DNA of 14,103 bases from GCA-2687025 sp964473525. GTDB taxonomy: Bacteria; Poribacteria; WGA-4E; GCA-2687025. Shown here in pieces: positions 13,996 through 14,103 of this stretch. The first letter of the stretch is position 1. Each line of letters starts with the position of its first letter. A model generated the notes under the pieces. It did no database searches, was not told where the DNA came from, and saw only the letters and a program-made list of their open reading frames with translations. The position numbers and the translations under genes are program-made. The stretch is taken from the NCBI GenBank assembly GCA_964473525.1, contig CAYYPK010000074.1:1-14103 (forward strand), in the 5' to 3' direction.

Positions 13996-14023
13996 CCCCA
14001 TACACAACTCTTGACCATATCTC
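13996..14023 (-). repeat. right terminal inverted repeat of the IS
   Basis: Reverse complement of the left end at 25 of 28 positions. It starts two bases after the transposase stop codon. Confidence 0.95.
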
Positions 14024-14032
14024 GCGGAAACG
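14024..14032. repeat. right 9-bp target-site duplication
   Basis: Exact copy of GCGGAAACG (12652-12660), directly abutting the right inverted repeat. Confidence 0.93.
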
Positions 14033-14103
14033 TCGTCGTGGTGCCTTTGGGAGGGTGTCAAGGATTCGGTGTAAACGGCCTTCTCACGTCACTGGCATCC
14101 TGT

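Larger units (their letters stand above)
12661..14023 (+). mobile_element. IS256-family insertion sequence, 1363 bp, ends intact
   Basis: The boundaries are fixed by 28-bp terminal inverted repeats agreeing at 25 positions and by a perfect 9-bp direct repeat on both sides. The single gene inside is an IS256/Mutator-type transposase on the plus strand, occupying nearly the whole element. Length, gene organisation, inverted-repeat size and duplication length all suit IS256. The unmutated duplication suggests a recent insertion. The transposase carries a frameshift, so this copy is probably immobile unless helped by another copy. Confidence 0.95.

Overview
The window looks like a GC-rich bacterial chromosome segment, probably assembled from a metagenome because it contains a 10-base N gap. 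The best clue to the organism is the C-terminus of the 1238-residue secreted protein. It has an NYPNPFNPETWIPF motif, then an HWDGRNDRGEEVASGAYF segment and a final RRLVLMK. This FlgD-like/type IX-sorting-like tail is typical of the FCB superphylum and, in this exact wording, of Candidatus Poribacteria and relatives. The assignment is an inference from protein motifs, not a phylogenetic result.

Layout. (1) 1-588: 3' end of a coiled-coil protein on the plus strand. (2) 603-2123, minus strand: three small paralogous proteins with a WGR-like core, each carrying a Q-x-x-L-F sliding-clamp-type motif near its C-terminus. (3) 2425-4589: two tiny membrane proteins (minus), a six-transmembrane voltage-gated-type K+ channel with a SHOCT-like tail running into the N gap (plus), and a third tiny membrane protein (minus). 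(4) 4993-7074, plus strand: a secreted TlpA/ResA-type thioredoxin, a miniature pentapeptide-repeat protein, about 630 bases of gene-poor DNA with a diverged inverted repeat, and an exported group 1 truncated haemoglobin. (5) 7462-12196, minus strand: a GIY-YIG/DUF4357 nuclease-like protein downstream of a giant secreted lipase/beta-propeller/FlgD-like protein. (6) 12354-14032: an intact-ended IS256-family insertion sequence with 28-bp inverted repeats and a perfect 9-bp target duplication. Its transposase is frameshifted, and it sits in or just upstream of a small minus-strand ORF.

How the genes relate. The thioredoxin, the haemoglobin and the lipase all have export signals, so the cell-envelope/periplasm theme is strong: thiol redox, a haem protein and a secreted hydrolase. 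The three clamp-motif proteins are the most promising candidates for something undescribed. They look like a tandemly expanded family tethered to DNA polymerase processivity clamps. No tRNA, rRNA or CRISPR array was recognised.
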